A DNA stretch of 64,000 nt from contig JAFAFW010000037.1 in the NCBI GenBank assembly GCA_023423275.1, forward strand, positions 99,085 through 163,084, in the 5' to 3' direction. The position numbers and the translations under genes were made by a program. Every line of letters begins with the position of its first letter. Positions within the stretch are counted from its first letter, which is position 1. The DNA comes from Pseudomonadota bacterium. Lineage in GTDB: Bacteria; Pseudomonadota; Alphaproteobacteria; Rhizobiales; Hyphomicrobiaceae. A model generated the notes under the pieces. That model had not been told where the DNA came from, did not search any database, and was given only the letters and a program-made list of their open reading frames with translations. Of this stretch, positions 44,654 through 53,055 are shown in pieces.

Positions 44654-45919
44654 CTATTTGACGTGCCGCTTGTACGTATCGACGGCCTTTTTCAGGTCGG
44701 GATGATCCCGTGCGGCTGTGTCCAGTGGAACGCCGGCTCTCGCAGCCTCCCAGGCGGCACGCAGGGCACGCGTCCCGGCGGCAATGCCATCCGGATGTCC
44801 AACGATACCGCCGCCACACGCATAGATGAGGTCGGTCGATCCCAACGCCGCGTACGTGTCGTGCACCTGCAAAACCGTCTGCGCGCTGGAAAACACCGGC
44901 ATGACGCGCCGATCGCCATCGTGCAGCGGCGTGAGGCAGGCGCGGGCGGAGGCCAGAACCGATTCATCGCTCTCGGAGAATTTGTTGCGCAGGCCGTTGA
45001 CATGGATGTGGTCGACGCCCGCCAGGCGGTGAATCTTCTGATAAACGCGATAATCCAGGCCGAGCATCGGAGCGCGTGAAAAAAGCCCCCATCCGTTGCG
45101 ATGACCGTGAATGAACAACGGAAACTCGCGGCGCAGCGCAAGAACAGCCGGCGTTCCGACCCAATTCAGGCTGAGCATCGCGCAGTCGCCACCCGCCTTG
45201 AGGATGGCCTCGGCGCCGCGCCGCATCTGATCGAGATCACCGGTGATGTTGAACGCGTACATCACGCGCTTGCCGGTCCGATCCGCGTGGCGATCGAGCA
45301 CAGTCATGACGGCGGCGATGCGTGCTTCAAGTGGCGCGTACAGCGGGTTCGCGCTCAGCTCGTCGTCTTTGATGAAGTCGATCGTGCCTTCGGCGAACGC
45401 CGACACGGCGGCGGCGGTCTCATCGGGCAACATGCCGATGCTGGGCTTTACGATGGTGCCGATGGCGGGAAGGTCTTTGAGATCGAAGCGCGCACGCGTT
45501 CCTTCGACTCCGTAGCGCGGCCCCGGAAAGGCATCGATAAAGACCCGAGGCAAATCAATGTCGAGCAGGCGAATTCCGCTCAGCTCGCTCAGCTCGCTGA
45601 GGTTGCCGCAAACCGTCGCCATCAGCGTTTGGAGATCAGGACCGACATTGGCATATGGCCAAACGATGTCGACACGTCCTTGGCTATAGCGAGCACGCGA
45701 CGAGGCCCGTGCCCCGGGGAGGCTGGGCGTTGCGACTTCGGCGATCCGCTCGAGTTTCGCGACGCGGGCGCCGGCACGGGCGGACACGGCATCGGTTTCC
45801 GACGCCAACTTCATGAACGTGCCCGTCGATTGCTCGCCCGCAATCGCCGCCGCCGCCTGCTCCAAGGGCAGCGGCGTCTCGATCAGATACTGGGCGCGGA
45901 TTTCGTCGGCCATGCTCAA
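44654..45919 (-). CDS. RuBisCO-like protein (form IV, non-photosynthetic type)
   Basis: A 421-residue RuBisCO-superfamily protein. The N-terminal domain has GEQSTGTF (Glu29, Thr34; equivalents of Glu60 and Thr65). The barrel has GTIVKPSIGMLP (Lys158 kept, Lys177 equivalent replaced by Ser160), DFIKDDELSANP (carbamylated Lys184, Asp186, Glu187), FIHGHRNGWG (His-Arg), HIHVNG and LRNKF of loop 6, FSSAQ and CGGGIVGHP. Metal and phosphate sites are kept, so it should act on a phosphorylated keto-acid. A related protein, OiaX, splits 3-oxo-isoapionate-4-phosphate. Its neighbours, a DUF1537 kinase and dehydrogenases, support such a role here rather than carbon fixation. Confidence 0.93.
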   Translation of the reverse strand: MSMADEIRAQYLIETPLPLEQAAAAIAGEQSTGTFMKLASETDAVSARAGARVAKLERIAEVATPSLPGARASSRARYSQGRVDIVWPYANVGPDLQTLMATVCGNLSELSELSGIRLLDIDLPRVFIDAFPGPRYGVEGTRARFDLKDLPAIGTIVKPSIGMLPDETAAAVSAFAEGTIDFIKDDELSANPLYAPLEARIAAVMTVLDRHADRTGKRVMYAFNITGDLDQMRRGAEAILKAGGDCAMLSLNWVGTPAVLALRREFPLFIHGHRNGWGLFSRAPMLGLDYRVYQKIHRLAGVDHIHVNGLRNKFSESDESVLASARACLTPLHDGDRRVMPVFSSAQTVLQVHDTYAALGSTDLIYACGGGIVGHPDGIAAGTRALRAAWEAARAGVPLDTAARDHPDLKKAVDTYKRHVK

Positions 45920-45930
45920 TCTTAAGGTAT

Positions 45931-45942
45931 AAGGTATGATGT
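45931..45942 (-). promoter_or_regulatory. Putative GntR operator half-site, copy 1
   Basis: The 12 bases AAGGTATGATGT (plus-strand reading) lie 12 bases upstream of the RuBisCO-like start and recur exactly at 46791-46802. Here they overlap a second AAGGTAT, giving a tandem AAGGTATAAGGTATGAT. The GntR-family protein encoded at 46879 is the likely binder. Confidence 0.45.
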
Positions 45943-45981
45943 TTAAGGATGAAAAGATGCAGTCTTACAGACCTCGAGGGC

Positions 45982-46737
45982 TTACATCACCTCGCCTCCG
46001 CTCACGATCAGCGTGTGGCCAGTGATGAACGCCGAACGCTCGGACAACAAGAACGCTGCGGCTTCGGCGATATCTTCCGGCATCCCGAGACGACGCATCG
46101 GCATCGCAGCGATACGCCCCGGCAGAATGCTCTGGTCGAGTTGCCGGACCATGTCCGTATCGGTCAGTCCCGGCATCACGGCATTGACGCGGACTGCAGG
46201 CCCGAGCGCCTGGGCATAGCAGCGCATCATCCCCAGGATCCCAGCCTTCGCGGCCGCATAATCGATCTGGCGGGCCCTTGCGCTCACGGCTGCAATAGAG
46301 CTGAGACAGACAATGCGGCCGAAGCCGCGCGCAAGCATGTCGTCCTTGATCTGATTGATGGAAATGAACGTTCCATCGAGATTTACGCGCATTGTCTCGC
46401 GCCAGGCCGCAAGAGTCAGCTCGCTATGATCATGGACGCTGGTCGTACCGGCACTGACGATGAGCAGGGAGATCGGGCCGAGCTTTTCTCGTGCCGCGGC
46501 GACGGCTTGGGCGAACGCGCCCTCATCTCCGACGTCAGCCTGGAAGAGCTCGCAAACGCCGCCCGCATCCTCGACCAGCCTCTTGGTCTCAGCCGCCGCA
46601 ACGTGATTGCCGACGTAGTTGAGCGCGATCTTTGCACCTCCGCGCGCGAGACGAACGCAGCAGGCTCGTCCGATGCCACGCGCTCCCCCCGTCACCAGCG
46701 CGACACGCCCGGCAAATTCCGACGCGTCGTCGGTCAT
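45982..46737 (-). CDS. SDR-family oxidoreductase, acid-sugar locus (2)
   Basis: A 251-residue classical SDR: ALVTGGARGIGRACCVRLAR, LNYVGNHVAAAE, a V-S-A-G-T variant of NNAG, IVCLSSIAAVSARAR and the catalytic IDYAAAKAGILGM. The segment VNAVMPGLTDTDMVRQLDQS is typical. It is the first gene of the minus-strand operon, 141 bases from the divergent GntR gene. Two SDRs and one beta-hydroxyacid dehydrogenase imply several oxidation or epimerisation steps before cleavage by the RuBisCO-like protein. Confidence 0.88.
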   Translation of the reverse strand: MTDDASEFAGRVALVTGGARGIGRACCVRLARGGAKIALNYVGNHVAAAETKRLVEDAGGVCELFQADVGDEGAFAQAVAAAREKLGPISLLIVSAGTTSVHDHSELTLAAWRETMRVNLDGTFISINQIKDDMLARGFGRIVCLSSIAAVSARARQIDYAAAKAGILGMMRCYAQALGPAVRVNAVMPGLTDTDMVRQLDQSILPGRIAAMPMRRLGMPEDIAEAAAFLLSERSAFITGHTLIVSGGEVM

Positions 46738-46790
46738 GCGTTTCCATCCCTTCCCATTCCCGCCTCATAGTGATGGACGAGTTATAGCGA

Positions 46791-46802
46791 AAGGTATGAT
46801 GT
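46791..46802. promoter_or_regulatory. Putative GntR operator half-site, copy 2
   Basis: AAGGTATGATGT, identical to 45931-45942, lies in the divergent gap 54 bases upstream of the SDR start and 77 bases before the GntR start. Position and exact repetition suggest the operator for the divergent promoters. Confidence 0.45.
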
Positions 46803-46878
46803 CTTGATCACACAGGCTATGTCAAGATAGACGTCACACCTCTGATCGCCTCACCAGACGAACTACGCGGAGACCACC

Positions 46879-47607
46879 TTGAGCACCAGGGACGAGACAG
46901 CCGGCAAGCCGCGCAGCCGTTTGGAAATCGTGCTGGATCACATCAAGCGCAGCATTGCCGATGGCACCCTAAAGGCCGGGGCACAGCTTCCGCCGGAAAT
47001 TGAGCTGGCACGCGAATTGGGAGTGAGCCGCACGCCGGTCCGCGAAGCGGTGAAGGTTCTTGCTGCCTCCGGAATCGTCGATGTCCGTCACGGGCACGGA
47101 ACGTTCATCGCCAACGGCGCGCAGGCTTCTCTGGGGCAATTGCTGCTGTTCGAGATCTACCTGAAAGATACGACGCCGCAGAAATTGATGGAGGTCCGGA
47201 CGATTTTCGAACGCAGTTGCGCGGAACTCGCCGCGCAACGGCGCACTCCGGACGACCTCGCCGCCATGCGCGCCTGTATCGAACGTCTGCGCCCCCTGGT
47301 CATCGCAAACCCGATCAACTTCGACGCAACCCTCGAGGCTGATCTCGATTTCCATCGCGCTATTTACCGAGCCGCCAAGAACGAGCTTGTGGCGACACTT
47401 GCCAATTTCGTTCTCAACATGGTGTCGGGCTGGTTACGCAGATCGCACGAGAACGGTGGACTGGAAGATACCGTCCGCCTGCATGAGGTCATGTACACGA
47501 TGATCGAAACCCGCAATAGCGGCGGCGCGCGCGAATGCTACGGGGTGGAGGCCAACATGGAGCATTTCCGCAAGATGCTCGAAGAGATCGAACAACGCGG
47601 CAGGTAG
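46879..47607 (+). CDS. GntR-family transcriptional regulator (FadR/FCD type)
   Basis: A 242-residue regulator. The N-terminal wing is LEIVLDHIKRSIADGTLKAG, then ELARELGVSRTPVREAVKVL. The C-terminal FCD domain has DLDFHRAIYRAAKNELVATL with metal-binding Asp/His residues and a late histidine in EANMEHFRKM. The start is TTG with a GCGGAGA site. It lies 15 bases upstream of the kinase gene and diverges from the RuBisCO-like operon. It is the probable repressor of the locus, with a sugar acid or its phosphate as inducer. Confidence 0.9.
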   Translation: MSTRDETAGKPRSRLEIVLDHIKRSIADGTLKAGAQLPPEIELARELGVSRTPVREAVKVLAASGIVDVRHGHGTFIANGAQASLGQLLLFEIYLKDTTPQKLMEVRTIFERSCAELAAQRRTPDDLAAMRACIERLRPLVIANPINFDATLEADLDFHRAIYRAAKNELVATLANFVLNMVSGWLRRSHENGGLEDTVRLHEVMYTMIETRNSGGARECYGVEANMEHFRKMLEEIEQRGR

Positions 47608-47622
47608 AACGGGCGCAAAGCG

Positions 47623-48930
47623 ATGAGCAATCCGGCAATCTGTTTCTATGGCGACGATTTCACAGGGGCTTCCGAAAATCTTGCGCAATACCATCGGCAC
47701 GGACTGAAAAGTCGCCTCTATTTCGAGCCCGCCGATCCCCAGCGCGTCAAATCCGAAGCCGTCGACCTCGACGTTGTCGGAATTGCGGGTGTGGCGCGCT
47801 CACGTGCTCCGGCGGAGATGCGGTTACTGCTCGATCACGCCTTCGAACTTTTCGGGGCACTCGGCACCCGGCTCAATCAGTACAAGATCTGCTCGACGTT
47901 CGACTCTGCCGTCGACGTCGGGAATTTTTCCGTGGCGATCGATGCAGCGCGCCGCGTTTGGCCGGACGCCCTGACACCGGTGCTGCCGGCAACTCCGGAT
48001 TTCGGACGCTACACGGCATTTGCTAATCATTTTTCGCGGCATCGCGGCGACATTCTGCGTCTCGACCGTAATCCTGCGCTCGTCAATCATCCCTCAACCC
48101 CGATGCATGAGGCGGATCTGCGGCGCCATCTTTTGGAGCTTGGCGTTGCCGCGGTATCGGCGATCATGGTGCCGGAACTCGGGAGCGATCCTGATGCCAT
48201 TGCCTCGTTGATCGCCGACCGGTCGACCGGCCGTGCATCCGTCGTATTGGATACGATCGATAACGCGCAACTTGAAATCGTCAGCACGGCCATCTGGCGT
48301 CTGGCGCGCACGCGTGAGGTCTTCTGCCTGGCCGCGCAGGGGTTGCCACAAGGCTTGGGCCGGGCGGTTGCGGCCGACCTCGACCGCAGCCCACCGCGTC
48401 TGCGTGCCAACGCCGATCGGCCCAATCTCGTGTTGTCGGGAAGCTGCGCGGTCCAGACCGCCACCCAGCTTGCCGTCGCGGAAAGCGAAGGGTGGGCCAT
48501 GATCCGCTTGCCGATTGAGCACATCAAGACAGGTGACGATGCCTTGCGCATCGCAAACTCCATTTCGCCCGAGGTTGCAGCCGCTCTGAATAGCGGACGC
48601 CGCGTTGCCGTCTTCACGGCACGTGGCGAGGCGACCCAAGCTTTCGATTCTGACCGCGCACCGGCCGTCGGGAGTGCCTTGGCCGCGGTATTCCAGCATG
48701 CCGTACGACATGCCGGCGTTCGTCATGCAATTTTCGCGGGGGGCGACAGCTCGAGCTACGCAATGCGTTCATCCGGCGCTTATGCGCTGGAGATCGCCGC
48801 CTCGACCGGCCGCCAAGCCAGCCATACATGCCGGCTTCTCGCGGACAATGAACTGAACGGCGTCGAGGTCATGCTCAAAGGCGGGCAGGCCGGCGGCGAC
48901 CGCTTCCTGGTCGATCCGATGAGCGGCTGA
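47623..48930 (+). CDS. Four-carbon acid sugar kinase (DUF1537 family, OiaK/DtnK-like)
   Basis: A 435-residue two-domain kinase. The N-terminal substrate domain has CFYGDDFTGASENLAQYHRH (paired aspartates near residue 10), CSTFDSAVDVGNFSVAIDAA and LPATPDFGRYTAFANHF. The C-terminal nucleotide domain has LVLSGSCAVQTATQLAVAES, FAGGDSSSYAMRSSGAYALE and MLKGGQAGGDRFLVD. Family members phosphorylate erythronate, threonate, 2-keto or 3-oxo acids. The sequence GGDSSS in place of GGDTSG is closer to kinases of the 3-oxo-isoapionate type as I recall them. It would make the phosphorylated substrate of the RuBisCO-like protein. Confidence 0.9.
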   Translation: MSNPAICFYGDDFTGASENLAQYHRHGLKSRLYFEPADPQRVKSEAVDLDVVGIAGVARSRAPAEMRLLLDHAFELFGALGTRLNQYKICSTFDSAVDVGNFSVAIDAARRVWPDALTPVLPATPDFGRYTAFANHFSRHRGDILRLDRNPALVNHPSTPMHEADLRRHLLELGVAAVSAIMVPELGSDPDAIASLIADRSTGRASVVLDTIDNAQLEIVSTAIWRLARTREVFCLAAQGLPQGLGRAVAADLDRSPPRLRANADRPNLVLSGSCAVQTATQLAVAESEGWAMIRLPIEHIKTGDDALRIANSISPEVAAALNSGRRVAVFTARGEATQAFDSDRAPAVGSALAAVFQHAVRHAGVRHAIFAGGDSSSYAMRSSGAYALEIAASTGRQASHTCRLLADNELNGVEVMLKGGQAGGDRFLVDPMSG

Positions 48931-48954
48931 CCCATTGCTTGCGAATGGAAGAAT

Positions 48955-48985
48955 GAGCGTCGCGCTGGCAATTGTCGCGACGCTC
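48955..48985. terminator. Bidirectional hairpin terminator
   Basis: GAGCGTCGCG and CGCGACGCTC form a perfect 10-base stem with an 11-base loop, between the converging kinase and CHAP-like genes. No strong T-run follows. Confidence 0.6.
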
Positions 48986-48993
48986 GCAGTTCG

Positions 48994-49518
48994 TCAAATG
49001 CGGAAGATCGCTCCGGAAACGGAACGTGCGCGCTCGCGCACCCGGCCGCCATCGTTACCGGACTTCACGATCCACCGGCCGTTCGAGGCGCGCCCTGTGA
49101 TGATGCCGACGTGATGCCGCCAGACAACAACTGCGCCAACCTGCGGAGATGTCGGACTTCCGTAGTTGCGCCAATTCCAGGCGACATTATAGGCCGCTCC
49201 CCCGCCGAGCTGCGTGCGCATCCACCATCCGCACCACTTTCCGGGACGCGGACCAACACCGCTGGCGCTCGCGACATAGCCGCTTGACCGGCGGCGCGAG
49301 GACGAACGAGCGGTCCGATACTTCCTGTGGCTTCGTGCAGTTGCACGCCGCGCATGGCGACGGTGTGTAACCTTGCGGCTCTTGGCGACCTTCTTGCTGC
49401 GATAGTCCGATTTCCGGCTGACCTCGGAGCGCTCGCCACGATCCGGGCGAGCTTCGGCTACGGAGGTCACGACAAACACCCCAAGCAAAGCGACCAGGGA
49501 CAACACGAGTTTCTTCAT
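48994..49518 (-). CDS. Secreted basic-linker CHAP/TIGR02594-like protein
   Basis: A 174-residue exported protein. The signal peptide MKKLVLSLVALLGVFVVTSV ends at AEA. A strongly basic linker (about residues 25-80, rich in Arg, Lys, His and Ser) follows. The C-terminal 80 residues carry KWCGWWMRTQLGGG (Cys), GAVVVWRHHVGIITG (His) and IVKSGNDGG (Asn), the Cys-His-Asn set of CHAP-like peptidoglycan amidases/endopeptidases of the TIGR02594 group. It probably acts in the periplasm on peptidoglycan, with the basic linker binding envelope polymers. Confidence 0.8.
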   Translation of the reverse strand: MKKLVLSLVALLGVFVVTSVAEARPDRGERSEVSRKSDYRSKKVAKSRKVTHRRHARRATARSHRKYRTARSSSRRRSSGYVASASGVGPRPGKWCGWWMRTQLGGGAAYNVAWNWRNYGSPTSPQVGAVVVWRHHVGIITGRASNGRWIVKSGNDGGRVRERARSVSGAIFRI

Positions 49519-49652
49519 TTTCCGTTCCTGTACCGACTTACAACAAGGCGGCACAGCGGCGAGAAACTTGGCCGAATCAAGATATTGCACAGTTATTGCG
49601 ACAATCCGTCTACACGCAATAGTAGAGGCGATTGAGAGCGTACGGTCACAAC

Positions 49653-49669
49653 CTATTGAAGTTCAATAG
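49653..49669. promoter_or_regulatory. Perfect 17-base palindrome, role unknown
   Basis: CTATTGAA, G, TTCAATAG is a perfect inverted repeat in the gap upstream of the CHAP-like gene and downstream of the acyl-CoA dehydrogenase gene. The single-base centre makes it a poor hairpin and a better protein-binding site. Confidence 0.35.
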
Positions 49670-49804
49670 TGAATTCCGCCTACTGAGCACAAACACTGAC
49701 AGGCCACCCGAAAGCCGGTTTTGATATTTATTTCCATTTCTATCAGTGTCCTGTGTGTGCGTATGACGGGTGCAGATGAACTTGTCCGTCATCCGCCAAC
49801 AGGG

Positions 49805-50965
49805 CTAATCGCGAGGTCCACGCTTCATCAATTCGCGGGCAATGACCGTGCGCTGGATTTCGTTGGTGCCCTCATAGATCTGTGTGATACGCGCATCCCG
49901 GTAGAGCCGCTCCACCTCGAAGCCGCGAATGTAGCCGGACCCACCGAACATCTGGAGCGCGTTCGAGCTTTGTGTGACGGCCATGTCGCCCGCGTAACAC
50001 TTCGCGATCGAGCACGCGGCATTCGCAGGCTCGCCGTTGTCCAGCATCACCGCCGCCCTGTGCACCAGCGTGCGCGCTGCGGTGATCTCCTTCGTCATGT
50101 CCGCAAGCCGCCACTGCACACCTTGGTTCTCGATGATCGGCTGTCCGAACTGTCGGCGTGTCTGCGCATAGTCGAACGCGGCCTCAAGGCCAGCCTGGGC
50201 AATGCCGACAGCGAGCGCGCCGATGCCGATCCGGCCCTTTTCCAGCGCGCCCATCATGATGTGGAATCCACGCCCTTCTTCGCCGAGCATCGCATCGGCC
50301 GGAAGAGCGACATCCTCGAAACTCAAAGCGCCGACCTGGCTGGCGCGCTGCCCCATCTTATGTTCCTTCGGACCGCGCGAAACACCCTTGGCATGAAGGT
50401 CGACAATGAAGATCGACATCCCGCGATGCCCGGCCTGCGGATCGGTGCGCGTGAGCACGAACCCGAGATCGGCGACCGGCGCATTGTGAATCCACATCTT
50501 CTCGCCGTTGAGGATCCAGCCACCACCATCGCGGCGCGCTGACGTCCGGATCCCAGAGACATCCGACCCCGCCTCGGCTTCCGTGATGCAATACGCAGGC
50601 TTCAAGCGGTACGAGAGAAGGCCTGGCAGGTAGCGCTCCTGCTGGGCGGATGTTCCGTGTTTCGCCAGCAGCGTCGTCAGGAGTTCGACGAGACCGCACT
50701 GATCGGCGACCGATGCATAGCCGCGCGACAGCTCCTCCATCACAAGAGCATAGGCGTACGCGTCGAGCCCCGCGCCGCCCTGCTCTGCCGAAACCGAGAT
50801 CCCGAACAACCCCAGCTCCGCCATCTGCTCGTAGATGTCGACGGGAAACCGCTCATCACGATCGAGATCATTTGCCACTGGCCGGACGACGTCATCCGCA
50901 AACCGGCGCGCAAGATCGCGTACACCCACATATGTTTCCTGATCGAGGCGCGGAATTGGCAACAT
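49805..50965 (-). CDS. Acyl-CoA dehydrogenase
   Basis: A 386-residue flavoenzyme: N-terminal helices with RFADDVVRPVANDLDRDERF, AYCITEAEAGSDVSGIRTSA, GEKMWIHNAPVADLGFVLTR, the QMFGGSGYIRGFEVERLYRD segment, and ITQIYEGTNEIQR with the usual catalytic glutamate. It oxidises an acyl-CoA and passes electrons to ETF. It is transcribed after the Gfo/Idh/MocA gene (33-base gap). The acyl specificity is unknown; the canonical glutamate contrasts with the other acyl-CoA dehydrogenase in the window. Confidence 0.94.
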   Translation of the reverse strand: MLPIPRLDQETYVGVRDLARRFADDVVRPVANDLDRDERFPVDIYEQMAELGLFGISVSAEQGGAGLDAYAYALVMEELSRGYASVADQCGLVELLTTLLAKHGTSAQQERYLPGLLSYRLKPAYCITEAEAGSDVSGIRTSARRDGGGWILNGEKMWIHNAPVADLGFVLTRTDPQAGHRGMSIFIVDLHAKGVSRGPKEHKMGQRASQVGALSFEDVALPADAMLGEEGRGFHIMMGALEKGRIGIGALAVGIAQAGLEAAFDYAQTRRQFGQPIIENQGVQWRLADMTKEITAARTLVHRAAVMLDNGEPANAACSIAKCYAGDMAVTQSSNALQMFGGSGYIRGFEVERLYRDARITQIYEGTNEIQRTVIARELMKRGPRD

Positions 50966-50998
50966 GTGAGGTCTTCCTGAGTGACGTTCGGAACTGGA

Positions 50999-52027
50999 CT
51001 AAACGCGCGGTAGCGGCTTTTCATCAGCGCTGCGGGCGGCCGTCAAAATCCCGTCGAGCAAAATTTGCGTGGCCAGCCCATCCCGTCCTGAAGACAGCGG
51101 TGGCCGGCCCTTTGCGACAGCATCGACGAAGTCCGCGATCAAATCGCGATGCGCTTCATGGCTGAAGGCCATCGGATCAGCACCCGAGCCCGTGTCGGTC
51201 GCAAAATTCTCGGCCTCCGACCGGCCGTCGATCCCATCGAACGCAAGGCTGTCGCCCTTGAGCGTCAGCACACCGAGCGTACCAATGATATCGATCTGTT
51301 CCGATCTGCCGGGATAGGCCGCCGTCGTGGCCATGATCGAGCCGGGCGCGCCATTGCCCAGGCGCACCAGCGCCGTCACGAAATCCTCACACTCCATCCT
51401 GTGCACGCCGGTCGTGACCGACAGCGCGGAAACGACCCCGCGGACCCCCACCAGAGAGCGAAACACGTCCAGGGTATGGATCGCCTGTGTAATGAGAACG
51501 CCACCACCATCGCGCGCCATCGTGCCCCGGCCGGGCTGATCGTAGTAATCCTGCGGACGCCACCATGGGATATTGGCCGTCGCCGCTTCGATGGTGCCGA
51601 GTCGGCCCTCGGCAATCAGGGCGACCGCCCGTCGTGTCGATTTGCGGAAGCGATGCTGGAACACGACGCCCAGCGTCCGCTGAGCGCGCTCCGCCGCTTC
51701 CACGATCGCGGTTGCGCGCCGGACATCGAATTCCAGCGGCTTTTCGACCAGGACATGCTTACCGTTTTTGATGGACTGCTCGGCAAGGTCGAGATGCGTC
51801 CCCGGCGGTGTCAGCAGGATCACGGCATCGACCTCGGGATCCTCGATCGCCTGCGTCACGTCGGTCGTCACGGGAAATGGATACCGGCTCGCGAATTGCT
51901 CTGTGCGCTGCTGCGATGGCGAGGCTGCCCAACGAACCTCGACCTGATCCTTGAGATCGAGCAGACTTTTGGCGTGAGGTTCAACGGCCATGCCGAGCCC
52001 CACAACGGAGATGCGCAGTCTTGCCAT
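50999..52027 (-). CDS. Gfo/Idh/MocA-family oxidoreductase
   Basis: A 342-residue NAD(P)-dependent oxidoreductase. The N-terminal Rossmann is RISVVGLGMAVEPHAKSLLD, the motif around residue 90 is GKHVLVEKPLEFDVRRATAI with the catalytic E-K-P, and the C-terminal beta-sheet domain has a histidine in THTLDVF-like HTLDVFRSLVG. Substrates in this family are sugars, inositols or cyclic compounds. Start 52027 places the Rossmann motif at the N terminus; an upstream codon at 52063 is less likely. Confidence 0.9.
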   Translation of the reverse strand: MARLRISVVGLGMAVEPHAKSLLDLKDQVEVRWAASPSQQRTEQFASRYPFPVTTDVTQAIEDPEVDAVILLTPPGTHLDLAEQSIKNGKHVLVEKPLEFDVRRATAIVEAAERAQRTLGVVFQHRFRKSTRRAVALIAEGRLGTIEAATANIPWWRPQDYYDQPGRGTMARDGGGVLITQAIHTLDVFRSLVGVRGVVSALSVTTGVHRMECEDFVTALVRLGNGAPGSIMATTAAYPGRSEQIDIIGTLGVLTLKGDSLAFDGIDGRSEAENFATDTGSGADPMAFSHEAHRDLIADFVDAVAKGRPPLSSGRDGLATQILLDGILTAARSADEKPLPRV

Positions 52028-52211
52028 AGGGGCTCCTTGTTGGGTCAGTTCCGGCGTTTCCAAATGCTTTTCACAAGCCTTATCGTACCACTCCGCTCTC
52101 TCGCAAGAGCTTCCGGCGTCCAGGCGGCTACCGGCTCGATGTCATGCAAAAGCTTGCGGGCAGAGCGATCGCATGACAGTCTGCACACCCACTTCACAAT
52201 CGGAAACGACC

Positions 52212-53021
52212 ATGGATTTAGCAGCAAGGTTTCTCATCAAACCTGGCGACAAGGTTGATCTTGCCCGGCGCGACGCTGCGGATAAATCGGCCTTTGCCGA
52301 TCGCAAGGCGGCTGAAAAGCAGACCCAGGAGGATGCAATCGCAATCAACGACCTCCAGGACAAGCTTTACGCGGAACGAAAGCGTTCCCTTCTTATTGTG
52401 CTCCAGGGCACGGACACCGCCGGCAAGGATGGCACCATCCGCAATGTCTTCAACCAGACCGGTCCAATCGGAGTCGTGGTGACGGCTTTCCGGCAGCCAA
52501 CCGAATTGGAGTTGTCCCACGATTTCCTGTGGCGGGCGCACATCGCCTGCCCCCGTCGCGGCTTTATCGGTATTTTCAATCGATCCCACTACGAGGATGT
52601 TCTGGTTGGCCGGGTGCGCAAACTGGCGCCCTCTGAAACCATCGCCCAGCGCTATGGCCAGATCAACGCGCTCGAAAAGACGCTGGCCGAGAATGGAACG
52701 ACCATCCTGAAATTCATGCTGCACATCTCCAAAGACGAGCAGCGCGAGCGGCTGCAGGATAGGCTCGACAAGCCCCATAGTCGCTGGAAGTTCAATCCGG
52801 GCGATCTCGAAGACCGCAAGCTGTGGGACGACTACACGAAGGCCTACGAGGTGATGATGCACAAATGCTCCACGACGTGGGCGCCGTGGCATGTCATCCC
52901 GGCCGACCGCAAGTGGGCACGGAACGCGGCCGTCGCCGCGATTGTCCGCCAGACCCTCGAAACCATGGACCCGCAGTATCCCCAGCAGGACTGGGATCCC
53001 AAGAGCTTTGCGGTGGAATAG
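52212..53021 (+). CDS. ppk2: Polyphosphate kinase 2 family protein
   Basis: A 269-residue PPK2: Walker A GTDTAGKDGTIRNVF near residue 70, the family hallmark GFIGIFNRSHYEDVLVGRVR near 122, KFMLHISKDEQRERLQDRLD, and WKFNPGDLEDRKLWDDYTKA with lid and Walker B elements. It transfers phosphate between polyphosphate and nucleotides in the cytoplasm. Single-domain PPK2 of this length phosphorylates ADP/GDP or AMP; the class is not decided here. The start ATG at 52212 follows a weak site; in-frame upstream sequence overlaps the divergent gene and is not used. Confidence 0.95.
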   Translation: MDLAARFLIKPGDKVDLARRDAADKSAFADRKAAEKQTQEDAIAINDLQDKLYAERKRSLLIVLQGTDTAGKDGTIRNVFNQTGPIGVVVTAFRQPTELELSHDFLWRAHIACPRRGFIGIFNRSHYEDVLVGRVRKLAPSETIAQRYGQINALEKTLAENGTTILKFMLHISKDEQRERLQDRLDKPHSRWKFNPGDLEDRKLWDDYTKAYEVMMHKCSTTWAPWHVIPADRKWARNAAVAAIVRQTLETMDPQYPQQDWDPKSFAVE

Positions 53022-53055
53022 ACCTGAGCGTCCGTGCCGCCGCGCCAAAGGCTTC

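Noticed and set aside
44654..45919. A true carbon-fixing RuBisCO with Calvin-cycle genes
   Set aside because: The Lys177 equivalent is Ser, no phosphoribulokinase or small subunit is nearby, and the neighbours are sugar-acid enzymes.
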